From Phanerodontia chrysosporium (Eukaryota > Basidiomycota > Agaricomycetes > Polyporales > Phanerochaetaceae), in NCBI GenBank assembly GCA_001910725.1, contig MJGA01000001.1:1488001-1552000 (forward strand): a stretch of 64,000 nucleotides of DNA, in the 5' to 3' direction. Below, one piece after another: positions 33,280 to 44,103 of this stretch (positions are counted from its first letter, which is position 1; the number at the start of each line of letters is the position of its first letter). The notes under the pieces are model-generated. The model saw only the letters and a program-made list of their open reading frames with translations, was not told the DNA's origin and ran no database searches. The translations under genes and the position numbers were made by a program.

Positions 33280-34037
33280 ATGAGCGCGGTATACCACAAG
33301 CCCGAGACGGCGGACCAGCCGTACCGTGACCCGACGCCGCTCCCCGCCGACCTTCCCAAGGTTGCCGAGCTCGGTACGACCAGCGCACCGCTTAAGAGCG
33401 CCGCGTTCTTCATCGGGGCGTACTGCAAGGACTACAACGGTGCGTGCTCCTCCTGCAGGCTGGTGTGCCACCCGAACAGCACATGAAGGGCGAGGGCGGT
33501 CGGACGAGCCGTGGGAGTGCGCGCTGACGGGGATGCTCTGTATGTGCGACAGATGACTTTATGCTCTGCAAGGCGGAGAACCGCGATCCCGCCCACTGCC
33601 TGAAGGAGGGCCGCCGTGTGACGCGGTGTGCGCAGGACCTGTACGTGACCACCATTCTTTGTTCGTGACGCGCCGGTGGTTGACGCGGGCTACATTACGC
33701 AGTATTTCCAAGATGCGGGAGAACTGCCTGGAGCAATTCAAGACTCACTGGGAGTGCTTGGAGAAGAACAACCAGGTGCGTGGGCTACATCTGTAGGCTT
33801 TGTTCACCGACTGACATTGAAATATCGCTTAGGAGTACCGGTACTGCCGGAAACCCGAACGCACTCTCAACAAGTGCATGTTTGAGAAGCTCGTGAGTAG
33901 CACGAACAAGCGTCTGGAACGTCATGTTCATATATTTTGAATCCTAGGGTCTGGTCAAGACCATCCCCGGAACTCCAGAGGGTCAGACACCCGTCCACGA
34001 GCTCAAGAACCCGATATACACTGGTGTGCAGAAGTAG
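33280..34037 (+). CDS. NADH:ubiquinone oxidoreductase subunit NDUFA8 (complex I, CHCH protein)
   Basis: Five exons from ATG 33280 to TAG 34035-34037. The product starts MSAVYHKPETADQPYRDPTP and contains AELGTTSAPLKSAAFFIGAY, then the cysteine-rich part: CKDYNDDFMLCKAENRDPAHC, RVTRCAQDLISKMRENC, THWECLEKNNQEYRYCRKPE and RTLNKCMFEKLGLVKTIPG. Paired CX9C-type cysteines and the APLKSAAFFIGAYC segment identify NDUFA8, an intermembrane-space accessory subunit of complex I whose disulfides are made by Mia40. All five exons join in frame with no break. It sits 1 kb from the NDUFAF3 gene; both serve complex I. Confidence 0.88.
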
Positions 34038-34482
34038 ACGACGCAATATATGTGCTTCGCATCCTTTTCAGCGCGCACTTGTCGTACGCAATGTCCTGCC
34101 GTCCTGAATTTCAATGCTTCAGCTTCAACCTTCGGGCGCGCGTTACGCCTCGTCCTCTTGGACTTGCGAAAGCAAGATAGCATCATTGCGTGGAATTATG
34201 TACAAAGACTGCAACTAGCGGTAATGGGAGAGTAGCATGAAGGCTTGAAGGAGAAGATACACGGAGTGATGAAACTATGAAAAGGCTACAGCCTCAGGAG
34301 ATAGTAGTCCATCCTACATACAAGCTCTGCGAGGTATATCTGCTCGGGTCGTGACTCGTCCGGTGCTCTGCCTGCCTTGCACGGCTCCCTATCGTTGCCT
34401 GGTCGGTCGGGACGAACGTTGAAAGGCGATATGCGGAAGTATAACGGGCCCCGAGACGATAGGGTGGCCATTATAAGGCCGG

Positions 34483-35016
34483 TCAAAGGTTCGGGGAAGT
34501 GAAGCGCAAGACGAAGTTGACGATGATAGCTCCAAGAAGAGCGATGCAAAGGACAGTCTAAGGGGTGTATCTCAGTGATGGGCAGTGTAGACAGCAGGAG
34601 AATACGCACCGGTCCAATGCGATCATCGTACGGTCCACGTCCTCCCTTCCGAATAGAGTTCGCCCTCCAATGATATGTCCAGAGTGCGTATATCATCACG
34701 GCAACGGCTTAGAGTAGAGCGTGTGAGAGTTTAGTGAAAAACCGGCATGGGGTATCGTACCGACGACGGAGAACATTGCAGCACTAATCTGTCCGACCTG
34801 TGTTCTATGTTACAATGAGTCTTCAACGGAAAGAAACTGGGGACGCACCTTATCACCAAAGTTCAGGAGCCCCACCGCGAGACCACCTAGGACGACTGTG
34901 AAATGAAGCCATGACAAGAACGTTCGCTCGTTGGCAAAGGAGACTTTGGGCTCGACTTTGACGGGGAGCGCGATGCGCTTAGCGGCTGTGCGCTGTAGGA
35001 GGGGTTGTGTCGACAT
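34483..35016 (-). CDS. VTC1: Vacuolar transporter chaperone VTC1-like membrane protein (DUF202)
   Basis: Four exons: 35016-34849, 34797 to about 34763, an exon encoding [20 protein letters not shown], and a last one ending TGA 34485-34483. The product of about 130 residues has three membrane spans: [40 protein letters not shown] and [19 protein letters not shown]. The DUF202 signature [13 protein letters not shown] precedes the first span and [14 protein letters not shown] lies in the second loop. Vtc1 is the small membrane subunit of the vacuolar polyphosphate polymerase complex. The last exon is short and ends TSPNL. Confidence 0.85.
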
Positions 35017-35950
35017 GGAGGCAAGTCGTGTGCAGGCGGTGACGGCACCTCGTGAAGGAACACACCACTTGAGTCTCGCAGGCTGCCGACGGTCTGTAAG
35101 GCTGTCAAGTCCGAAAAGGAAAGTCTCGACGAACGTGCGCGACGTCAGAGGTTAGTGCGGAAGCTCCCTTTCGGATCCTCCGGCGGCCCAGCGTCTCCGC
35201 CGGTCACGATCGGCCTCTCGCCGGAAATGAGGATACAACGTGGAATATTTTTTAAAAATATATGCAGGATGCTTTTAGCACACCCCTTCTCCGTATATAC
35301 TATTCGAAAAATCACCCCGTCGACCCCTGTAGAAGTAAAAATGCCAAGAGAAATCATGTGCAAAGTCTCTTTGCCACGTGGGAACGCCCAAATAACGCGT
35401 CAACAAAGCGCGCCTCGTTCACGTCTCCCAGTCAAGCGCGCAATACACTCACCGTCTTCCGTCTGCTCTTGCCCAGAGATCATACACGCGCGGGGAAAAT
35501 GTCATTACCAGAGTCCTTGGAGAGGAGCAACGGATCTGCTCAGGCGAGTTGGCTATAATATCCTGCGCAGAGTCGTACTGACTTGCCGCTGCCCAGTCAA
35601 AAGATGCGGAAAGCATAGACGAGGTGTGTTATATACTCGTGTAGACCCCTCGCGCACGCTCACAAATCATTGAAATGTTATTGCTGTAGGGACAGCGATT
35701 GCTCTATCCAAGGACACCGCATATATGCGCGTTCCTCAAGCTGGGCTGCTCATGAGCGCTGCGATGCAGTACAGAACCGTGTGGTGCACGATCATGAAGA
35801 TGACAGCCGCAGTCCGCATTCACCTGTCGTTTGTCAGGGTGACTTTTATACTGCCTCCATAGGTTCATTAGCTGACTTGGCCTCCAGACGTCTCTGGTAT
35901 TCCGCATTCTCAGTCGCCTGGCAAGGCAGAAGGCGAAAGTGTATCACAGA
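35017..35950 (+). other. Intergenic region and possible 5' exon of the SFR1-like gene
   Basis: About 930 nt. An AT-rich patch at 35245-35300 stands out. The frame of the SFR1-like gene can be traced back from 35956 to about 35873 (PPDVSGIPHSQSPGKAEG), after a possible acceptor at 35868-35873. A first exon ending near 35840, before a GTGACT donor, is possible but not proven. Confidence 0.35.
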
Positions 35951-38827
35951 ACTTCTTGAATGACATGGAAGGTCAGCACACAAAGCTCCTAGAGAAATTT
36001 GCAGTCTCTCAGGGCGACCCGGGTCACGAAACTTGCAAGCCGCAAGATTTCATGAGTAGCAGTGTAACAGACGCGCAAGAGCCGCATACATCGACGACTG
36101 CGTCGACCGTTACCTCCGCCCACGACTGTCCTCGGATACGCACTCAGCTTCTATTACTATGGAAAATGCGACTTCCTTCCCCCTTGCAGCACCCTCGGCA
36201 TTCGACTGCAAAAGCAGCCTCGAGTCTGCTGATGTCAAACCCACCATACCACAGGGACTAGCACGAATACACAAGGAGGGCAGCAGTGCACCGGTGTCAG
36301 AAGCGGAGCCTACGCTGATGACAGGCTTGCCTATCGCTGACATACCCTGTGCGGACGATATACTGCCGCAACCAGCTTTGAACCCGGATGCATATACTCA
36401 GCGGCCATTCGAAGATGTCATCGAGCAAGCCCCACGCCGACTTGATGGTGATTCAACGAATGCGCCTATCGCGTCAAACGACAGCAGCATATCCTCTCGG
36501 GTCGACTCTCTCGTCGACGGACCTCTGTTGGACTTGGCTCAATCATCGACGGACATGGCACCCGGCGTTGTGGCCGCGAGAGCATGTCCGCTTCGGGAGG
36601 GGACCGCTGAACCTTCATCTGACGACCTGCTTTCGCTCGACGATATCATCCCGGATACTTTGGCTACGCCTCTACTACCAACAGCTCATACGAGGACCCT
36701 AGACTTGTCTGAACATGCGCCTTACAACGCTACGGCCTCAATGGGCAACCCTACTACGGACGTACTCATCGAATCACTCGAAAGTTGCCCTGCACCCAAC
36801 TTTGTTCTTACCGCACCTGAAGATGTACCTTTGTCTGCCACCGGCATCTCCGACCACCCTGCTACCCCTGCCTCTAGTAACTGTGATCCGACTAGCTCGT
36901 CCTTTGTGCATCCTCCTACTGGCGGCAGTATGTCTATGCTTCCGAACGGACCTGGCTATCTTGAAAGCTCTGACTTTGTTCCTCCAAACGATGCTGACAT
37001 TGCCCGTGAATCTGCTGACTATACCGTGACCTCTCGACTGGAGCGACGCTAATCGAGCATCGTCTCTCTGGCTTAGATTCTGGTGCCGAGCCCGTGATCT
37101 CCAACGTGTCTTCGGCAGCCCCCTTACCTGCCCCCATCACGAATGAAGATCGCTCTACCCCTGCGATAGCTGTTACTCACGAAGATCGAGGCTCTGAAAT
37201 CACATTCTCAGTCGCCAATCCTCCAGAGGATATCATCAATGTCCGAACCAAGAAGACAGCTCGTCGGTACCTCTGACAAAGAAGCCTCTCATCACGTCGT
37301 TCCCGAACGTGTCTCTGTCTCTGGAATATGCTGCCACAGAACCCGGTACCGGGGATGTGACTGTGGTCGAGCTTTCGCAAAATAACACAATCACCGCTGC
37401 TAGCCCTCCCACTGTCGCCGACGAGGACTCTACTCAGTATGAAGAACCCCATTCTCCTGGCTTGCCACCTTCAAGCCCGCCATGTAGTCAGGTTTCCGAA
37501 CTATGTCTTCCGTCGTCGCAGCATGAGCGCGCATCTTCGAGAAATTCGTTGCCAAACGATGCGATTCAAGCACAGGACGACAGTGAAGCGGACATGGACA
37601 TCTGCTGCTCACAGCCCACTTCGTCGCAAGAGCGTCTCTTCACATCTTCGCCTCCGCTTCCTGCTAGTTCACCACCGACGTCCCCACAGCTTGTTCCGCA
37701 GGACAAAGGAAAAGACACGGAGGAAACCACCGTTGCGGACTTTGAGGTGGACGGTCCCACCAAATTTAACGAGGAGTCGGACTCTATGGCCAAGAAACGC
37801 GCGGCCACAGACGAACTGCGGGAAGAGTTGGCAAGCTTGAAGCGCGTTGTAAGTTTTATTAATCTAATATCTTGATGCTCGCGATTCCTGACCTGCAGTA
37901 CAGAAAACGAGAAGTTATTCCCCACCGCCTCCGCCTCAGCCGAAGCGCCAGACACTGCAGGGGCAGAAGGCGGCGTACAAGAAGCTCGTGCAGCCGTTCC
38001 GCTCTCCACTCGTCAACATAGAGGATGTACTCGCTGGAAAAGGCCATGTGTATGCGAGCGGCCGTGCACATGCTCTCAGCAAGACCTCAGTCAAGGCGAA
38101 GGCGGAGCCGCGGGACCACATCATGGCCGAGACGAGCTCCATGGTCGAGGCTGGTATGACTATCGATGCGTCTTCGAGGTCCGGGGAGCCGGTCGCAACT
38201 AGAGACCGTACAGCTCGAGCCGGGAAACCGTTCAAGACCCTTGTCATCGAACGCGGCGCCCCCGCTGCCTCGCTCGGCGTGAAGACCGGTTCTACGCTGC
38301 AAGCTCTCCAGGCGCGCGTCCAGAAGCTCAAGCAGGCAGTCAAGATCAAGGCTGACCGTGAACACGCTGGCGACGAGCAGCGCCTTGAGGCGTTGGTAAG
38401 CAAGTGGCGGTCGGTCGGTCGCGAGGTCGCGTGGCTCGTCTGGGACACGGTGAAGGACCTCGACCCTGGGGAGAGCCTGAGGGCTCTTCCGGTCAGGAGC
38501 CCATGGGACGACGGCGAGATCTTGCCGTCGAGAAATGGTGGCCAGGATTATCAGAGTAATGGGTTTAAGAGTGGTTGGGGATGGGACGACGGGAAGAGTA
38601 GAGGTAAGGGGAAGGGCGGCTTCGATTCAAGTTGGGGCTGGGACGACAAGAGAGACGGTGAATGTGAAGGAGAGACTGACGGGGATGCTGGAGAGAATAC
38701 AGAGACGGGCGAAGAGGAGGTGCAGATCATGAACCATTCCCTGGGCACTATGCTTAGGCACATGGGTATCGACCCGGACACCTTAGGATGGGACGAGGAT
38801 GAAGGCGACTTCGTTGGCGAACCATGA
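35873..38827 (+). CDS. SFR1/MEI5-like recombination accessory protein with a long disordered N-terminus (frame broken)
   Basis: The C-terminal third (exon from about 37920 to TGA 38825-38827) has AAYKKLVQPFRSPLVNIEDV and a coiled coil LQALQARVQKLKQAVKIKAD. EQRLEALVSKWRSVGREVAW and LVWDTVKDLDPGE follow, as in Sfr1/Mei5/Dds20, then a Gly/Asp/Trp-rich tail with GWGWDD repeats. Sfr1 pairs with Swi5 to stimulate Rad51/Dmc1 strand exchange. The upstream ~600 residues are Ser/Thr/Pro/acidic and low in complexity. One-base frame breaks are seen near 36121-36136, 37041-37054 and 37262-37275, and a mismatch in phase at the 37857-37920 intron. Codon composition stays similar across the breaks, so this reads as one gene. 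The 5' end and start codon are not resolved. The family call rests on the C-terminal helices. Confidence 0.62.
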
Positions 38828-41746
38828 GGTCCACCTAATACGGTGCATGTTCTTCATAGTCGTAGCACCCCTCAGGCATCATCTTCTTGAAACCTTTCTA
38901 CCACGGCATGATTATCTTTGCGCTGTATGCCTGCCGTCGTCGACTGCGCGAGAAACCTGCCCGTTCGTCTGCAAAATACTGACCACCGTCAATCATTCTG
39001 AAGCCACATTGCGTCTTTCGAATCTGTCCGAATGATTCTATTGTCCCATGCTAGATATACCAGAGGCAACTAAACGGCAACAAATGAATATGAATTGGAG
39101 CTTCTGAACGACTTACGATGTTTCGACGACCTGACCTGATTGCTCGTCCGTCAGGCTGACTGCTACTCCTAGATCCCGACGGAGGTATGCGTAGATGACC
39201 AGGATACGGGAGCGACCGATCGCGTGCCACCTGATGAGGTCTGCAAGACAGAACAGGGTCTTCTCTCAGGGAGTGGGGAGGCTGCGTGGCTGACGGCCGA
39301 GACACTGTCTACTTCATGACGGAAGTCCAGGCTATGATAGGTGAAGTCGAGAGAGAGTTATTGGGGACATGGATAGACCAGGCAGCGGACTTCCGGCAAA
39401 TGGCCTGAACGTTTCCGGCGATGAATGACTGCCATGGCGCCGAAACGTCCTTCCTTGACTTCGTGAGAGGCGGGTCCTTTAAAGATAGGTGAGGCGCGTC
39501 TGCTAGATTGGGCAAAAGAGCGAGAGCAGCAACAGGAAGACCGTTAAGACGAAACTGGTCGAGATACAGCAGGTGGCGGAGTAAGAGCTTGATGGCCCAG
39601 AGCGAGGGCAGGCCACAAGTCGTTGTAGGCTTGAGAAGAGGCCGCCTGACAGCCAGCTGACGAGAGTGGCGATCGGTAATTCGGCAGATGGGATGGGCAA
39701 GGGTCAGGCATAGTGGAGTCGAGGTTGAGAGGGAGGTGGTAGTGGTGAAACCGAACGCATGCGGCTCGATCGATGATGGTACTCGGTTGGGTCAAGCGGG
39801 CAAGGGCGAGCAAGTCGCTTGCCGCCTCCTCCCACCACGACCACCATCATGACCACAACCGCGCCACGGTTTCTGCCTCTGCTTAAATACTCGATGCCTG
39901 TTCGTCGTCATCTTCTCCGCGTCGCTGGATGGTTTTCGTTCCTTAGGAGGGGTGAAGGCCCCGAAGACCATGGCGACTCGAAATAGACTACCCTCGCAGC
40001 TCCGGGCAACTTTCAGCTCGTAATCTTGCGAAGAAAACATCCCGCGGCTTGTAAGGCTCTATGGGTCCTTGCAGAGCTCGACATTCTCGGCTTGAAGTAG
40101 CAATGATGTCCAGATTCTTTTCGGAGAGGTCCACAAGACGAAGTCGTTCAATTTGCTACCTATGTTGGACGCGGCGGCGATGTCATCTAGCCCGCAGGAC
40201 ATCCCCTTTTCGAGGCTCTTGCACGACTTGCTAGGTGGGAAAAGGCTGACATTTCCACAGATCTGACCCAGTACTGGCGAGCAGACGGCGAGTTCGAGAG
40301 GGTGCAGTTTCATCCGAGACATGCAGCGGTAGAAAACGGTCCACACTCCAACCAGAGGGACGAGAGCATCCGTTTTCTTCATTCACGCGTGCTGTCGTGT
40401 CTCCAGAGCACTTTGCGTCGCGGACTTGGGGGTTGTCCAGGATTGATTATTGGCGCGTATCTCCACTCGACGACGAGTGTACAAAACATTTCGTCTTACC
40501 CAACCGTTCTTCTTGCCAAGTGCATGCGTATGCTTGGTCTCGTCTCATTCCGAGTGGACGGAGTACCTTCTGCTCTTGTGCTCTTGGATGAAGGATGTCT
40601 TCGGCCGCGAAAGCATACCACGTAGACAAGGTGCGTCTTCTTGCTGGCGTGCGCTCATGTATCTCACAGAATACATTCCACAAGCAGTCTGCAGGGCACA
40701 GCCCTCTCTATCCCTGCATCCGATGCGGTGAGGCCGTCCGCCCATCGTCCTCTGGCTTCCCCATGTCACGCGTGTCACGATCACGCTCTGTCACATTTTG
40801 TCACAGGACCATAACGGCCTCTGTGACAATCTGTGTCATGGACGAGGGGAAACAAGAGTGTACGTGTAGAAGCTACAAAACAACCCAGTGGTTGTCTTGT
40901 GGCATCTACTTCGTACTAGACGAAGGGCATGGCCAATGAGGACACAGGAAATAGAGAGGCGAACGCAGCGAGCTCCACGCGGTGCCATGTGCAATTTGCC
41001 TCCGCGATAGTTTCGCATGAAGGGACAGACTTCACATTCTGCCAATCTGCGAACGATGTCAGAATTTGAGTCGACTGTCGCTAAATCGAGTACGGCACTA
41101 TACCGCTCATAAGATGGTGGACGCTCGGCTTGTCGAAGGTCGGTTGCGGCGTCTTGCTTCGTCGGCTTGCACCACCGTCGAATTCCTCTCTATCTCTCTG
41201 TATGATGCCCTTGCGTTGACGAGCACTTACAGAGCCTTGCGCTGAGTGGTCACCGCGTCGCTGGTCCGCGTTTCTTGGCCCACCGCTACCATCCACGCGT
41301 CTTCGGTCTCTCCCTTTCTGGCCTCTACCGCATCTCTCCCACGACCGGATTTCGTCTTGATGTTGGGGGCACGCCGCTCCCGAACCGCCTCTTCTGGCCA
41401 GTCGATAGTCACAAGCCGCCGCGAGAGAACACATACAGCAGCGGCTTCGGAGGCTATTGGTCTGCAGAACTTGACGCGTTCCGAGATTGTGGTCGGCGGT
41501 TGACCCTGGCTGGCCCCAAACCCTTCATTTGCCGCCGCGGTTCCCTTTCTAATCACCACGCCGCGTAACAAGCCCGCTAGCTTCAGCCCGCGCCCTTAAA
41601 ACCTTAGATGGCCGCAATTTGGAGTCTGGTACCCCTTTCTCACATTTTCGTCGTGGCAAGGAGCCATCCAGCTCTGCTCCTGCCCTTCCAACCGTTATAT
41701 TCATTCAACCAGCCGCCTCTCCGTGTACTCTCTTCAAAACCGAACC
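38828..41746 (+). other. 2.9-kb region without a supportable gene
   Basis: Both strands hold many open frames of 60-120 codons (for example 39544-39813 and 40059-40382 minus, 40302-40625 and 41275-41568 plus). None has a recognisable motif, a convincing set of splice sites, or a signal peptide. The end (about 41590-41745) has a TTAAAA patch and a CT-rich stretch that fits a promoter for the next gene. It could hold non-coding transcripts or a fast-evolving gene I cannot see. Confidence 0.4.
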
Positions 41747-42391
41747 ATGCTTCTCAATGAAGCCGACGAGCTCCTCCTTGACGCGTTTGACCCTCCTCCA
41801 CCATACGAGGAAGAAGAGTACGACGTCTACCTCTTCTGGCCGTCGCGCTCGCCGCCACAGCTCACACCAGCACCACACGACGCGGTGCTCGACGCCTACG
41901 CAATCCGTGGATGCCCAGTTGCAGCACCTCCGCGTGAAGTCGTAGACTTCCGGCCACACCACCTCTCGACAAACAGCAACGACGCACCGTCGACCAACTC
42001 CAGGCTCAACACCCGGCCACCATACTTCCGTCTCTCCTTCCCGTTACCTCCTACACCGACGGCCGTCGAGCTGGATACGTTGCCTCTTCCGGTTCGTTTT
42101 GTCTCGTGTTACTGCCGCAGAAACCTCACGCATCTTCAGTCGTGTGACGTTGAAGGCTCGTTCGTCGAAGAAACGGATTCTTTTACGGATGACTCTTCTC
42201 AAGAACTTGCGGACGAAGGCTATAGTCGATTCTTCTGTTCGGGACTAGCATTGAAAGTCAGTCGATCTAGTCTTCTGCCGTGGATTGCTGCTAATTGTGA
42301 GCTTGCTCTTGGGTCTTTCAGTCACGCCACTTCACTGGACCGCTCGATACACTCTATCAAAAAGTTCAGCACGCCTTCAAAAAGTTCATGA
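41747..42391 (+). CDS. Orphan protein with N-terminal PPPPY motif
   Basis: Intronless ORF of 214 codons from ATG 41747 to TGA 42389-42391. The start MLLNEADELLLDAFDPPPPY is followed by EEEEYDVYLFWPSRSPP. The middle is Pro/Thr/Asn-rich and the C-terminal part Ser-rich. PPPPY fits the WW-domain ligand PPxY used to recruit Nedd4/Rsp5-type ubiquitin ligases. I do not recognise a family. Codon use and GC content look coding up to about residue 150. The last 60 residues are less convincing and may include an intron. A TATA-poor, CT-rich leader precedes it. Confidence 0.45.
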   Translation: MLLNEADELLLDAFDPPPPYEEEEYDVYLFWPSRSPPQLTPAPHDAVLDAYAIRGCPVAAPPREVVDFRPHHLSTNSNDAPSTNSRLNTRPPYFRLSFPLPPTPTAVELDTLPLPVRFVSCYCRRNLTHLQSCDVEGSFVEETDSFTDDSSQELADEGYSRFFCSGLALKVSRSSLLPWIAANCELALGSFSHATSLDRSIHSIKKFSTPSKSS

Positions 42392-43181
42392 TGCGTCCGC
42401 GACGCGGCGTGTAGGTTCACTTCTGAAGCTCACGCTCACACTTCTTGACTTGACTTTCTTGACAACGAACACGCCGTTTGAGACGGCGGGGCGGGAAGCT
42501 TGGAATATCTTTCTTCATCTTGGTCACTCTTCTTGGTCACATCTCATACACGCTCGCTGATGTTGGAGTCTTCTGTCTCTTGCGCTTGCTTTCTTGGTCA
42601 CACATCTTCGCGCACTCCCTCTTGTAACATATCTTGCTGTCGCTCTCTTGTCTATCTTGCTTGTCTTATCTTGAGTCTTGCTGTGTTCCGCATCGTATCG
42701 TATCTTGCTGTCGCTGCATCTAATCATCATCCTCAAATGTGCACGTTTTATTCGTGGTGTGTTGTCAACAGAGGAAAGCTTAAAGCCATATAACTGCCAG
42801 GAAAGAAAGAAGCCACGAGGAAATACGGGGGTTCAGGGGCGGGGAGGAGCGGAGGTTTTATGACGGAAAAACGAGTACCTGGGCTGTGAATTAGCATCCG
42901 TCGCCGTGATGAGATACCGACAGAAATCGACACGTACGCACTGAGTATTGCACTGGAGCACACAGTGTAGGCGGGTCAGAGGCCAGTGAGGTCGTCAGGA
43001 GCAGCGAGGAGGGCAAGAGTTGGGCGTCGGGCAGCGTCGGCAGCGTCGGAACAGGGGCGGGACCGCGCGGCCATTCGCCCTGCCCTAAACTCAAAGGGCC
43101 CGACCGACGCTGTCCAGAAAAGGCAACTCCAGAGTTCGTCAACGCGTTAACGCGCCCAAGCTCCAGTCGCAAAGCAACCCT
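42392..43181 (+). other. Intergenic region with CTTG-rich low-complexity stretch
   Basis: From about 42490 to 42720 the plus strand is T-rich, with many repeats of the words TCTTG, CTTGCT and TATCTTGCTGTCGCT; the last occurs at about 42640 (shorter form) and 42700. It may be the 3'UTR of the preceding gene. The rest, 42800-43181, is GC-rich and precedes the SDR gene. Confidence 0.45.
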
Positions 43182-43961
43182 ATGAGCCGCTTTCCCTTCA
43201 TCTTCGTGTGTCCAGCGAGCAGGGGTCTGGGTTTTTCACTCGCTCGACACTATCTCCGCACGACGAACTTCCCTGTCTTTGCGACGCACCGCACCGGCAC
43301 TTCCACCGCGCTTCGGGAACAGATCCTCGAAGGCATGCAGGACGTCGATCCTGAAAGGCTCCATTTACTCCGCCTCGAGCTCACGTCCGAGGCTAGTATC
43401 GCACGCGCCGCGGCAAGCCTTTCCGACTTATTACCCAGGAACGGCGCACACCTTCACACCGCGTTCTTTGCCGGGGGCGTGCTGCACCCTGAACGACGCC
43501 CCGAAGACTTTGACGCTGCCGCGGTCCTCGAGACCTTCCAGGTCAACACGATTTCGCACCTCCTTTGCATTAAGCACTTCTCGCGCTTCCTCCCGCGCCC
43601 GTCGCAGGACATCGGCGGTACTCCTGCGAAATGGGTGCATGTCTCAGCGCGCGTCGGCAGCGTCTCCGACAACCGCCTCGGCGGGTGGTACTCGTACCGC
43701 GCGAGCAAGGCCGCTCTGAACCAGGTCGTACACACATTCGATTTGCATCTCGCGCAGAAGCGGCTGCCGGCTATATGCGTCGGGGTCCACCCCGGGACTG
43801 TCAAGACCGGCCTCAGTAAAGACTTTTGGAACGGGGTTCCGAAGGAGCAGTTGTTCGAGCCGGAGTACGCGGCGGAGAGGCTGGTGGAGGTTGTAAGCGG
43901 GTTGCACGGAAACCAGAGGGGTAAGATCTGGGACTGGAAAGGAATGGAAGTCAAGCCATGA
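43182..43961 (+). CDS. Short-chain dehydrogenase/reductase (C-factor-like)
   Basis: Intronless ORF of 259 codons from ATG 43182. The cofactor site is FIFVCPASRGLGFSLARHYL (variant of TGxxxGxG). HTAFFAGGVLHPE occupies the NNAG position, FQVNTISHLLCIKHFSRFLP the structural Asn position, VHVSARVGSVSDNRLGGW the catalytic Ser region and YSYRASKAALNQVV the YxxxK active site. HPGTVKTGLSKDFW follows. It is close to the bacterial CsgA/C-factor and fungal YciK-type SDRs, which use NAD(P)H; the substrate is unknown. No signal peptide. The absence of introns is unusual among neighbours but common in this family. Confidence 0.85.
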   Translation: MSRFPFIFVCPASRGLGFSLARHYLRTTNFPVFATHRTGTSTALREQILEGMQDVDPERLHLLRLELTSEASIARAAASLSDLLPRNGAHLHTAFFAGGVLHPERRPEDFDAAAVLETFQVNTISHLLCIKHFSRFLPRPSQDIGGTPAKWVHVSARVGSVSDNRLGGWYSYRASKAALNQVVHTFDLHLAQKRLPAICVGVHPGTVKTGLSKDFWNGVPKEQLFEPEYAAERLVEVVSGLHGNQRGKIWDWKGMEVKP

Positions 43962-44103
43962 GGGTCCAGGATGGAGTCGGTAGAAGATATTCCAACGAAA
44001 ACAATGCCCCTGAAACGATACCCAGGACAGTTGTAATAAGTACACACCAGGACTTTACAACGACAGTTTGACAGCATAGTGTAGCATAGATAGCAAAGAC
44101 ATA

